Shown one piece after another: positions 7,789 to 15,871 of a stretch of 64,000 nt of DNA. The translations under genes were made by a program, and so were the position numbers. Source of the stretch: Streptomyces sp. NRRL F-5122 (lineage in GTDB: Bacteria; Actinomycetota; Actinomycetes; Streptomycetales; Streptomycetaceae); assembly GCF_001507435.1 (NCBI RefSeq), contig NZ_LMWH01000128.1, forward strand, positions 1-64,000. The letters run 5' to 3'. Positions within the stretch are counted from its first letter, which is position 1, and each line of letters opens with the position of its first letter. The notes below the pieces were generated by a model. The model made no database searches and had not been told where the DNA came from. It worked only from the letters and a program-made list of their open reading frames with translations.

Positions 7789-10700
7789 CTATCCGCCCGC
7801 GCCGGCATCCTCGTCCGCCGGTTCCTCGGCGTAGGGCTCGCCCAGCAGCAGCCGCTCCAGCGCGGCCCGGTCGGGTAGGCCCTCGGGGTGTACGACCTCC
7901 CCTGTGCGGACGTACAGGAACGCGGCCTTGACGGCTTCCGGGGGCACCCCCTGCTGCTCGGCCCAGGCGAGCCGGTACAGGGCGAGCTGGAGCGGGTCGC
8001 CGGTCCGGCCGCGGCCGGTCTTCCAGTCGACGATCTCGTACGCCGCGTCGCCGTCGTCCGTGCGGTAGACGGCGTCGATGCGCCCCCGCACCACGCGGCC
8101 GGCGATGGCGAGCTGGAACGGGGACTCGACGCGGTACGGGGTGCGGTGCGCGTAGGGGGTGCGTTCGAAGGCGTCCTTGAGGGTCTCCAGATCGCGTTCG
8201 TCGGCGATCTCGGCGTCCCCGCCGGGCAGTTCCTCCGGCTCCAGCATGGGCAATCGCAGTTCCTCGAAGCGCGCCTCGACCCAGGCATGGAATCGGGTGC
8301 CCCGGCGCGCGGCGGGTTGCGGGGGGCGCGGCATGGGGCGCGCCAGTTCCTGCGCGAGCCCGTCGGGGTCGGCGGCCAGGCGCAGCACCTGCGACGCGGT
8401 CAGGGACTGCGGCAGGGTGACGTCGGTCACGGCCGCGCGGGCACGCAGCAGCTCTCCGGTGAGGGCGTCCAGGTCGCGGTCCCAGGAGGCGATGGTGCGG
8501 CTCTCCTCCGGGGTGGGCCCGCTGTCGTCCTCCACGGGGTGCCGGCGGGGAAGCGGGACGGTCGGGGCGGCCTCGCCGTGCGGCGCGCGTGCGTGGGAGG
8601 CGGCCGGCCGGTGTGCGCGGTGGTCCACCGTCCGGGAATCCACGTAGGAGGGGTCCGCGTCCCGGGGATCGTGGGGAAAGCCGTCGTCGAGGCCACTGTC
8701 CGGGAACCCCTCATAGGGGTCGCCGTCGGGGAACCCGTCGTAGGGGCCTTCGCCGGGAAAGCCGTCGGCGGTCCCTTCTTCGGGATACCCGTCGTGGCCG
8801 CCGTCGGCGAAACCGTCGTTGGGGCCTTCTCCGGAAAACCCCGGACCGGGGCCGGCGTCGGGCACGTGTTCGTAGGGGTCCTGCTCCTCGCGGAGGCGGT
8901 CGTCGTAGCGGCGTGCGTCCTCGTGGGAGGGTTCGTCGCCGCGGAGATCCTCCTCGTCGTCGGGCGGGGGCGGCCATTCGGGGTCGTCGTACACGGCGGG
9001 GTCGCCGCCTGCCGCGGGGTGGGCTCCGTCGTGCGAGGCGATCGCGTCGAGGTGGCCGAGCACCGTCTCCGCGGCGGCGCGGCGGCGGGCGAGTGCGTCC
9101 TCGTCCAGCGGCAGCGGCCAGGCGTGGTCGGCGGAGGCCCGGTGCAGCGCCGGATTCTCTTCGTCCTCGGCGGGCTCCTCGCTCCAGACCTCGATCTCGC
9201 CGTACCCGGCGGCGCAGTGCTCGTAGAGGGCATGGAGGAAGTCCGAGGGTCCGCGGGGACGCTTCTGGGCGGGCCCCCACCAGTGACCGGAGCCGAGCAG
9301 CAGGGAGCGGGGGCGGGTGAGGGTGACGTAGCCGAGGCGCAGCTCCTCGGTGTGCTGGTGCTCCTTCATGGCCTCGTGGAAGGCCTTCAGTCCCCGGGAG
9401 TCCCATGTCGCGACGTCGGGCAGCGTGTCGGCGTCGCCGCGCAGGGCGTGCGGCAGCACCTTGCCCTGGGACGTCCACTTCTCACGTCCCTGGGTGCTGG
9501 GGAAGGCGCCGGTGACCAGCCCGGGGACGGCGACGACGTCCCACTCCAGGCCCTTGGACTTGTGGGCGGTGAGCACCTTGACGGTGTTCTCGCCGCCGGG
9601 CAGGGCGTTGTCGAGGCCCTTCTCGTACTGGGCGGCCGTGCGCAGGAAGCCGAGGAAGGCCAGAAGGGAGGCGTCGGGGTCGTTGGCGGCGAACGAGGCG
9701 GCGACGTCCAGGAAGTTCGACAGTGTCTCGCGGCGGCGGGCGGCCAGCGCGTGCGGGGAGGCGGACAGCTCCACCTCGAGGCCGGTGACGGTGAGGACCC
9801 GGTGCAGGACGTCCATCAGCGGATCGGCGAGGGAGCGGCGCAGCTCGCGCAGTTCTGCGGCGAGGCGCGCGAACCGCACACGCGCGTCGGGCGAGAAGGG
9901 GAGGCCGTCGTCCTCCCGCTCCGCCTCGATCGGCAGCTCGAGAAAGGTGTCGAGGGCGTCCGCGAGCGAGGTCACCTCGGAGGGGTCCACGCCCTCGACG
10001 GCCGCGGCGAGCCGGCGGTCCATGTCGTCGTCGGCGTCCGCGCGCGCGTGCGACACGAGCAGCCGGGCGCGCCGGCCCAGGAGCGCGAGGTCGCGGGCGC
10101 CGATGCGCCAGCGCGGGCCGGTGAGCAGACGGACCAGGGAGGCGTTGGCGCCGGGGTCCTGCAGGACCTCGCAGACGGCGACGAGGTCGGCCACCTCGGG
10201 CAGGTGGAGCAGCCCGGAAAGACCCACGACCTCCACGGGGACGTCACGGGCGACGAGGGCGCCCTGGATCTCCGCGAAGTCGGCCGCCGTGCGGCACAGC
10301 ACCGCTACCTCCCCGGGCGCCGTGCCGGTACGCACCAGGTGGGCGATGGAGTCGGCGATCCAGTCGATCTCCTCGGCATGGGTGCGCAGCAGTGCGCAGC
10401 GGACCTGTCCGTCGTGTTCGGCGCCGGGGGCCGGGCGCAGTGCCTCCACGCCCGCGTGCATCGCGCGCAGCGGCTCGGCGAGCCCGTTGGCCAGGTCGAG
10501 GAGCCGGCCGCCGCTGCGGCGGTTCTCGCTGAGCGCCTGGCGGGCCGCGGGGCGGCCGTCCGTGTGCGGGAAGTGCTCGGGGAAGTCGTCGAGGTTGGCG
10601 ACGGACGCGCCGCGCCAGCCGTAGATGGCCTGGCACGGGTCGCCCACGGCGGTCACCGGGTGTCCGCTGCCGCCGCCGAACAGTCCGGCGAGCAGCACGC

Positions 10701-11538
10701 GCTGGGCCACCGACGTGTCCTGGTACTCGTCGAGCAGCACGACGCGGAACTCCTCGCGCAGGATGCGGCCGACCTCGGGGATGCGGCCGAGTGCCGCCGA
10801 TAGGGCGATCTGGTCGCCGAAGTCGAGGAGGTCGCGCTCCCGCTTGGCCACGCGGTAGCGGCTCACCAGCTCGGCCAGTTCACGGCGGGCCGCCGCCGTC
10901 TCTGGAACCTTGCGCAGATCCGCGTTGGTGAGCCGGACGCGCTCCAGGGCATGCAGCAGTTCGGCGTCGTGGGCGCGCACCTGTGTGGGCTCCACGAGGT
11001 GCTCGGACAGTTCGGAGTCGAGGGTGAGGAGGTCGCTGACGAGGTCGGGGAAGGAGCGGGTCAGGGCCGGGTAGGGGCCGGGCGCCTCGCGCAGCACACG
11101 CGCGGCGAGTTGGTAGCGGGTGGCGTCCGCCAGCAGGCGCGAGGTGGGCTCGAGCCCGATGCGCAGGCCGTGGTCGGTCAGCAGGCGGCCCGCGAAGGCG
11201 TGGTACGTGGAGATCAGCGGCTCGCCCGGCGGGTGGTCGGGGTCGATCACGTCCGGGTCGGTGACTCCCGCCTTCACGAGCGCCTTGCGCACGCGCTCGG
11301 CGAGTTCACCGGCGGCCTTGTTGGTGAACGTCAGGCCGAGGACCTGCTCCGGGGCGACCTGACCCGTGCCCACCAGCCACACCACGCGGGCCGCCATCAC
11401 CGTGGTCTTGCCCGAGCCTGCGCCGGCCACGATCACCTGCGGGGCGGGCGGCGCCGTGATGCAGGCCGTCTGCTCAGGGGTGAACGGGATCCCGAGGAGC
11501 TCCTTGAGCTGTTCGGGGTCGGTGATACGGGCGGGCAC
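7789..11538 (-). CDS. adnB: AdnB-like helicase-nuclease subunit
   Basis: A 1249-aa UvrD-type motor fused to a RecB-family nuclease. Walker A (GAGSGKT) is at 39-45, Walker B appears as LLDEYQD, and the C-terminal nuclease motif reads EIVDWKTG near residue 1175. The N-terminus resembles mycobacterial AdnB, the lead motor of the AdnAB complex that resects double-strand breaks. Between motor and nuclease (about residues 830-1010) is a long, very acidic, repeat-containing insert. Unlike AdnA, no Fe-S cysteine cluster is seen in its nuclease. It lies 143 bases after adnA on the same strand, as in mycobacteria. Confidence 0.9.
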   Translation of the reverse strand: MPARITDPEQLKELLGIPFTPEQTACITAPPAPQVIVAGAGSGKTTVMAARVVWLVGTGQVAPEQVLGLTFTNKAAGELAERVRKALVKAGVTDPDVIDPDHPPGEPLISTYHAFAGRLLTDHGLRIGLEPTSRLLADATRYQLAARVLREAPGPYPALTRSFPDLVSDLLTLDSELSEHLVEPTQVRAHDAELLHALERVRLTNADLRKVPETAAARRELAELVSRYRVAKRERDLLDFGDQIALSAALGRIPEVGRILREEFRVVLLDEYQDTSVAQRVLLAGLFGGGSGHPVTAVGDPCQAIYGWRGASVANLDDFPEHFPHTDGRPAARQALSENRRSGGRLLDLANGLAEPLRAMHAGVEALRPAPGAEHDGQVRCALLRTHAEEIDWIADSIAHLVRTGTAPGEVAVLCRTAADFAEIQGALVARDVPVEVVGLSGLLHLPEVADLVAVCEVLQDPGANASLVRLLTGPRWRIGARDLALLGRRARLLVSHARADADDDMDRRLAAAVEGVDPSEVTSLADALDTFLELPIEAEREDDGLPFSPDARVRFARLAAELRELRRSLADPLMDVLHRVLTVTGLEVELSASPHALAARRRETLSNFLDVAASFAANDPDASLLAFLGFLRTAAQYEKGLDNALPGGENTVKVLTAHKSKGLEWDVVAVPGLVTGAFPSTQGREKWTSQGKVLPHALRGDADTLPDVATWDSRGLKAFHEAMKEHQHTEELRLGYVTLTRPRSLLLGSGHWWGPAQKRPRGPSDFLHALYEHCAAGYGEIEVWSEEPAEDEENPALHRASADHAWPLPLDEDALARRRAAAETVLGHLDAIASHDGAHPAAGGDPAVYDDPEWPPPPDDEEDLRGDEPSHEDARRYDDRLREEQDPYEHVPDAGPGPGFSGEGPNDGFADGGHDGYPEEGTADGFPGEGPYDGFPDGDPYEGFPDSGLDDGFPHDPRDADPSYVDSRTVDHRAHRPAASHARAPHGEAAPTVPLPRRHPVEDDSGPTPEESRTIASWDRDLDALTGELLRARAAVTDVTLPQSLTASQVLRLAADPDGLAQELARPMPRPPQPAARRGTRFHAWVEARFEELRLPMLEPEELPGGDAEIADERDLETLKDAFERTPYAHRTPYRVESPFQLAIAGRVVRGRIDAVYRTDDGDAAYEIVDWKTGRGRTGDPLQLALYRLAWAEQQGVPPEAVKAAFLYVRTGEVVHPEGLPDRAALERLLLGEPYAEEPADEDAGAGG
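8640..8880 (-). repeat. Acidic Asp-Gly-Phe-Pro repeats inside adnB
   Basis: Codes for about residues 886-966 of AdnB. A degenerate unit of 7-9 residues built around DGFP (for example YDGFPDGDPYEGFPD) is repeated about seven times. It is Asp/Gly/Pro-rich with regularly spaced Phe or Tyr and sits between helicase and nuclease domains. It looks like a disordered, aromatic-spaced acidic linker. Confidence 0.75.
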
Positions 11539-11681
11539 AACTCAGAGGCTATCGGCGGCCACCGACAGTGGATGCCACCTCGCCTGCCGCGCCGGGAGAA
11601 GCGCTGGTCAGCACGCGTGGTGCGGTGCATCACAGGGAGGGCTCACCGGCACGGCCCTCAGGGGCGGTCCACCAGGTGCCG

Positions 11682-14600
11682 TCACTCCACGACGTGGCGG
11701 CCCTCCGGCCGCGCGCTGCACGAGGCGCGGAACGCGCAGTGCGTGCAGTGCTGCCCGGTGGTCGGCGAGAAGCGTTCGTCGAGGACCTTGCCTGCCGCGG
11801 TGGCGAGCAGTTCACCGACCCACTCCCCCGCCAACGGCTCCTGGGCCTGCACCTTGGGCACGGTGTCGCCGCCGTCCTTCCTAGCGGCGCCCTGCCGCAG
11901 CTGGACGAGTTCGGCGCCGCCCGGCTCCGGGCGCAGACCGCCGAACGCCTCGTCGACGGCGCCCTCACGCACGGCGAGCTGATAGACGGCGAGCTGCGGA
12001 TGGCGGGCCACCTCGGCGGCGCTGGGTGCCTGCTTGCCGGTCTTGAAGTCGACCACGTAGGCGCGGCCCTCGCCGTCCGCCTCGACACGGTCCATGGAGC
12101 CGCGGATGCGCACCTGGTAGTCGCCCTCTTCGAGCGTGATGTCGAAGTCGTGCTCGCTCGCCACGGGTGTGCGTCCGGTGCGGTCCATGACGTGCCACTG
12201 AAGGAAGCGTTCGAGTGCCACGCGCGCGTTGGCCTTCTCCTGGTCGGACTTCCACGGTGCGTCGAAGGCGAGGGCGTTCCACACCGAGTCGAGCCGTTCC
12301 AGGAGAACGTTCAGGTCGGCGGGGGTGCGACCGGAGGCCACCTCGTCGGCGAGCACGTGCACCACGTTGCCGAACCCCTGGGCGGCGGTCGCCGGCGCGT
12401 CGGCCTTCACCTCGCGCCCCAGGAACCACTGCAGGGCGCAGGTGTTGGCGAGCTGGTCCAGTGCGCTTCCGGAGAGCACGACGGGCTGGTCGCGATCGCG
12501 CAGCGGCACCTTGCTCCGCGTCGGGTCCCACATGCCCCACCAGCGATAGGGGTGTGCGGACGGCACCAGTGGACGGCCGTCGTCGTCGGTGAGCGCGGCG
12601 AGCCTGGCGAGCCTGCGGGCGGCGGCCTCCCTGAGGGTGTCGGACGCGCGCGGGTCGACGGTCGTGGCCCGTAGTTCGGCGACGAGCGCGGCGACGGACA
12701 GCGGACGACGGGGGCGCCCGGTGACGTTCCTGGGCTCGACACCGAGTTCGGTGAGGAAACGGGAGGGCTGGTCGCCGTCGTCGGCCGGGGCCTTGACGGC
12801 GGTGACGACGAGACGTTCACGCGCGCGTGTGCAGGCGACGTAGAACAGGCGCCGCTCCTCGGCCAGCAGCGCGCCGGGGGTGAGAGGTTCGGCGAGTCCG
12901 TCCCGGCCGATGCGGTCGGCCTCCAGCAGGGAGCCGCGGCGGCGCAGGTCGGGCCAGAGACCCTCCTGGACGCCCGCGACGACGACCAGGCGCCACTGCA
13001 GTCCCTTGGAGCGGTGCGCGGTCATCAGGCGTACGGCGTCGGGACGCACGGCGCGCCGGGTGAGCGTGTCGGCGGCGATGTCCTGGGCCTCGATCTCCTC
13101 CAGGAAGTTCAGGGCGCCCCGGCCGCCGGTGCGTTCCTCCGCGCGTGCGGCGGTCGCGAACAGAGCGCACACGGCGTCGAGGTCGCGGTCGGCGTTGCGG
13201 CCCGCCGCGCCGCCGCGGCGCGAGGAGTTCTCCAGTCGCCTGGGCCAGGGGGTGCCGTCCCACAGCTCCCACAGGGCCTCCTCGGCCGTGCCGCCGCCCG
13301 CGAGCCGCTCGCGTGCCTTCCTCAGGAGCCCGCCGAGGCGCTGGGCTCCGCGCGCGTAGGCCGGGTCGTGCGCGACCAGCCGCTCGGGCTCGGCCAGTGC
13401 CCGGGCGAGCAGTTCGTCGGAGGGCGGGGGCACGGGGTTGCCCGCTGCCCGCTCCTCCTCGCGCAGCGCACGGCCCAGGCGGCGCAGGTCGGCGGCGTCC
13501 ATGCCGGCCAGCGGGGAGGCGAGGAGGGCGAGGGCGGTCTCGGTGTCGAGCCAGGGCTCCGGCTGCGCCTCTTCGGGCCCGGCGCCCTGCTGCCCGGCCT
13601 CCCCGGGGGGCGTGCCCGCGACCTCCGCCCGTGCCACCGCGCGCAGTGCCGTCAGCAGGGGGGTCACGGCCGGTTCGTGGCGCAGCGGCAGGTCGTCGCC
13701 GTCGATGTCCAGAGGGACTCCGGCGGCCGTCAGGGCGCGGCGGACCATCGGGATCGTGCGCGTTCCGGCGCGGACCAGGACGGCCATCTCGCCCCACGCG
13801 ACGCCGTCCTCCAGGTGCGCCCGGCGCAGGATGTCGGCGATGTTGTCCAGTTCCGCACCGGCCGTGGGGCAGGTGAGGACCTCGATCCGGCCGCCGTCGC
13901 GCACCGCGCCGAGCTCGCGGTGGGCGCGCACCTTCTCCGCCGGAAGCCGGGTGAGGGGCATGCGCTGGGTCAGCATCCGGGTCGCGGCCAGGAGGGCGGC
14001 GCCGGAGCGGCGGGACGTCCTGAGGACCTCGACGGGCGCCGGGGCGCCGTCCCTGCGCGGGAAGGCGTGCGGGAAGTCCAGGATGCCGCCCACGTCGGCG
14101 CCGCGGAACGCGTAGATCGACTGGTCGGGGTCCCCGAAGGCCACCAGCGTGCGGCCGCGGCCCGCGAGCGCCTTCAGGAGGCGGACCTGCGCCGCGTCGG
14201 TGTCCTGGTACTCGTCGACGTAGACCGCGTCGTACCGGGCGGCCAGCCGCTCCGCGACCTCGGGGCGACGGGCCAGCAGCACCGCACGGTGGACCAGCTC
14301 GGCGTAGTCGATCACTCCCTGGAGATCCAGGACGTCCAGGTACTCCGCGAGGAAGGCGGAGGCCGCCTGCCAGTCGGGGCGGCCGATGCGCTCGGCGAAG
14401 CGGCGCAGGGCGTGGGGGCCGAGGCCCAGTTCGCGGGTGCGGGCCAGTACGGCGCGGACCTCGTCGGCGAAGCCCCGCGTGGTCAGGCAGGCACGCAGTT
14501 CGTCGGGCCAGCGGACGTGCGCGAGGCCGAGGCGCTCCAGGTCGGGCTGGCCGGCCAGCAGCTCCCGCACGGCCACGTCCTGCTCGGGTCCCGACAGCAG

Positions 14601-15014
14601 CCTCAGGGGCTCGACGAAGAGGTCGCTGTCCTGGTGGGCGCGGAGCAGGGCGTAGCAGAAGGAGTGGAACGTGGTGGCCTGCGGGGCGTGCGCCGCCCCT
14701 GTGCGCTGCGCCATCCGGTCGCGCAGGTCGATGGCGGCCCTGCGGCTGAACGTCAGGACCAGGATGCGCTCCGGGTCGCCGCGGCGGGCGATCCGGGCGG
14801 CGACGGACTCGACCAGTGTGGTCGTCTTGCCGGTGCCCGGGCCTGCGAGGACGAGCAGCGGGCCGGCCCCGTGGTCAACCACCGTCCGCTGTGCTGCGTC
14901 CAGCAGAGGGGGATCCACCCGGACAGGCGGGGTACGCACCAGTCGGTAAGCGCCACGGCTCCCCTGCCGCACCCCGGGGTGCGGCAGGCGCCGGGTGGAG
15001 GAAGAGGAGCTCAC
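11682..15014 (-). CDS. adnA: AdnA-like helicase-nuclease subunit with Fe-S nuclease
   Basis: A 1110-aa UvrD-like protein with Walker A GPGTGKT (58-64), VYVDEYQDTD as Walker B and a C-terminal RecB-type nuclease (VVDFKTGK). Four cysteines frame the nuclease: one in NTCALQWF near residue 858 and three in CTHCAFRASC near 1085-1095. This is the AddB/AdnA-type 4Fe-4S staple. With AdnB it should form the heterodimeric end-resection machine. The GTG at 15014 has AGGA about 12 bases upstream, but a 26-bp perfect palindrome falls inside codons 9-17. A later GTG (14939) is therefore possible. Confidence 0.88.
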   Translation of the reverse strand: MSSSSSTRRLPHPGVRQGSRGAYRLVRTPPVRVDPPLLDAAQRTVVDHGAGPLLVLAGPGTGKTTTLVESVAARIARRGDPERILVLTFSRRAAIDLRDRMAQRTGAAHAPQATTFHSFCYALLRAHQDSDLFVEPLRLLSGPEQDVAVRELLAGQPDLERLGLAHVRWPDELRACLTTRGFADEVRAVLARTRELGLGPHALRRFAERIGRPDWQAASAFLAEYLDVLDLQGVIDYAELVHRAVLLARRPEVAERLAARYDAVYVDEYQDTDAAQVRLLKALAGRGRTLVAFGDPDQSIYAFRGADVGGILDFPHAFPRRDGAPAPVEVLRTSRRSGAALLAATRMLTQRMPLTRLPAEKVRAHRELGAVRDGGRIEVLTCPTAGAELDNIADILRRAHLEDGVAWGEMAVLVRAGTRTIPMVRRALTAAGVPLDIDGDDLPLRHEPAVTPLLTALRAVARAEVAGTPPGEAGQQGAGPEEAQPEPWLDTETALALLASPLAGMDAADLRRLGRALREEERAAGNPVPPPSDELLARALAEPERLVAHDPAYARGAQRLGGLLRKARERLAGGGTAEEALWELWDGTPWPRRLENSSRRGGAAGRNADRDLDAVCALFATAARAEERTGGRGALNFLEEIEAQDIAADTLTRRAVRPDAVRLMTAHRSKGLQWRLVVVAGVQEGLWPDLRRRGSLLEADRIGRDGLAEPLTPGALLAEERRLFYVACTRARERLVVTAVKAPADDGDQPSRFLTELGVEPRNVTGRPRRPLSVAALVAELRATTVDPRASDTLREAAARRLARLAALTDDDGRPLVPSAHPYRWWGMWDPTRSKVPLRDRDQPVVLSGSALDQLANTCALQWFLGREVKADAPATAAQGFGNVVHVLADEVASGRTPADLNVLLERLDSVWNALAFDAPWKSDQEKANARVALERFLQWHVMDRTGRTPVASEHDFDITLEEGDYQVRIRGSMDRVEADGEGRAYVVDFKTGKQAPSAAEVARHPQLAVYQLAVREGAVDEAFGGLRPEPGGAELVQLRQGAARKDGGDTVPKVQAQEPLAGEWVGELLATAAGKVLDERFSPTTGQHCTHCAFRASCSARPEGRHVVE
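14963..14988. repeat. 26-bp perfect palindrome at the 5' end of adnA
   Basis: CCTGCCGCACCCC is followed directly by its reverse complement. It lies within the first 17 codons if adnA starts at 15014, or in the leader if the start is the GTG at 14939. It could act as an RNA hairpin limiting translation or as an operator. Confidence 0.6.
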
Positions 15015-15322
15015 GTGGTTCGCCGGTCCTGGTCGTCGTGCTCGTGCTTGTCGCTGCCGGCGCGGAACGCCGTCGTCGGTGTGTGGTCGTCGGGCGGGGG
15101 TCCGAAGGGCTGCCGGGCGGTGACGGAGGGATGAGGGTCGTCACGCGCGTCGTCGACGCTACGCCCGTGCGAACGGCGGAAGCAGGCCTTCCCCTTGGTC
15201 CGGCACGCCTCACGGGCCACTGGTGTCCCCCGCAGCACGAACGTAACCCAGGCCACAGACGTGCCCTGGTTGCCCCGAACGGGCGACAGGCCGTCTTGGG
15301 CCCCCTCCGGCACCGGAAGCCG
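15015..15322. other. adnA upstream region
   Basis: A 308-base stretch between adnA and the alkyltransferase-like gene. A 100-codon ORF on the minus strand (15011-15313) has high Arg/Asp and no domain, so I treat it as non-coding. I see no clear LexA box. It should contain the adnA promoter. Confidence 0.4.
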
Positions 15323-15685
15323 TCAGGGGTGCCCCTGCGGGCGCTCCTCGCCGTCCCAGCGCGCCCGTCTCACGTCGACCCGGGGCAGATGGCCCTCGGC
15401 GGCGCGGCTCGCCTCGCGCAGTGCGGTCCCCTCCTCGCGGTAGTGGCCCAGCGCCTCCAGTTCATGGCCGGGCAGCAGCACACCGTCCGCGCGGATGACG
15501 CGCCACCAGGGAACCGCGCCTCCGTAGAGGGCCATCACACGACCCACCTGACGCGGTCCGCCCTCCTCCAGCCACTCCGCCACGTCCCCGTACGTCATCA
15601 CGCGTCCCGGCGGAATACGATCCGCCACGTCAAGGACACGTTCCGCGTACTCCGGCAGGGCGTCCGGCAGGCTCTCCTCGCTCAT
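15323..15685 (-). CDS. Alkyltransferase-like protein (MGMT family, no active Cys)
   Basis: A 120-aa protein with the DNA-binding fold of O6-alkylguanine-DNA alkyltransferases: the recognition helix and arginine finger region (RQVGRVMA) and the loop that normally carries PCHRV. Here the loop reads PWWRV, so the acceptor cysteine is replaced by Trp. That is the hallmark of ATL proteins, which bind O6-alkylguanine and hand it to nucleotide excision repair. The ATG at 15685 has GGGGCGG just upstream. The neighbouring adnAB genes and the mycobacterial equivalent (Rv3204 near adnA) fit a repair role. Confidence 0.85.
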   Translation of the reverse strand: MSEESLPDALPEYAERVLDVADRIPPGRVMTYGDVAEWLEEGGPRQVGRVMALYGGAVPWWRVIRADGVLLPGHELEALGHYREEGTALREASRAAEGHLPRVDVRRARWDGEERPQGHP

Positions 15686-15871
15686 CCGCCCCATCCTGCC
15701 CCACGGGACCGACAATGTGACATGAGAGCCTCCGGGCGTATGCCTCGCCCCGGGGCGGCGCTTCGGGCAGACTGTGCGCCCCCGCATTTGCACCCTGATG
15801 CCCCCGTGTGTCGGGGTGCCATGCCACCATCATGCGGGCGGTGACTGGTGATACGAGATCAAGAAGAGACG

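Noticed and set aside
7888..10803. A 971-codon ORF antisense to adnB
   Set aside because: It is a shadow caused by GC bias. The Val/Gly-rich translation has no motif and the minus strand encodes AdnB.
13014..15134. A 706-codon ORF antisense to adnA
   Set aside because: It lacks any domain, its composition is that of the antisense frame of a high-GC gene, and the opposite strand codes a clear AdnA.
15160..15260. A LexA box or RecA-NDp type DNA-damage promoter before adnA
   Set aside because: Only partial resemblance (CAGTGGC) was found, and the remaining conserved bases do not match.
15011..15313. A 100-aa minus-strand protein upstream of adnA
   Set aside because: It has high Arg/Asp content, no domain and no good ribosome-binding site; more likely the adnA promoter region.
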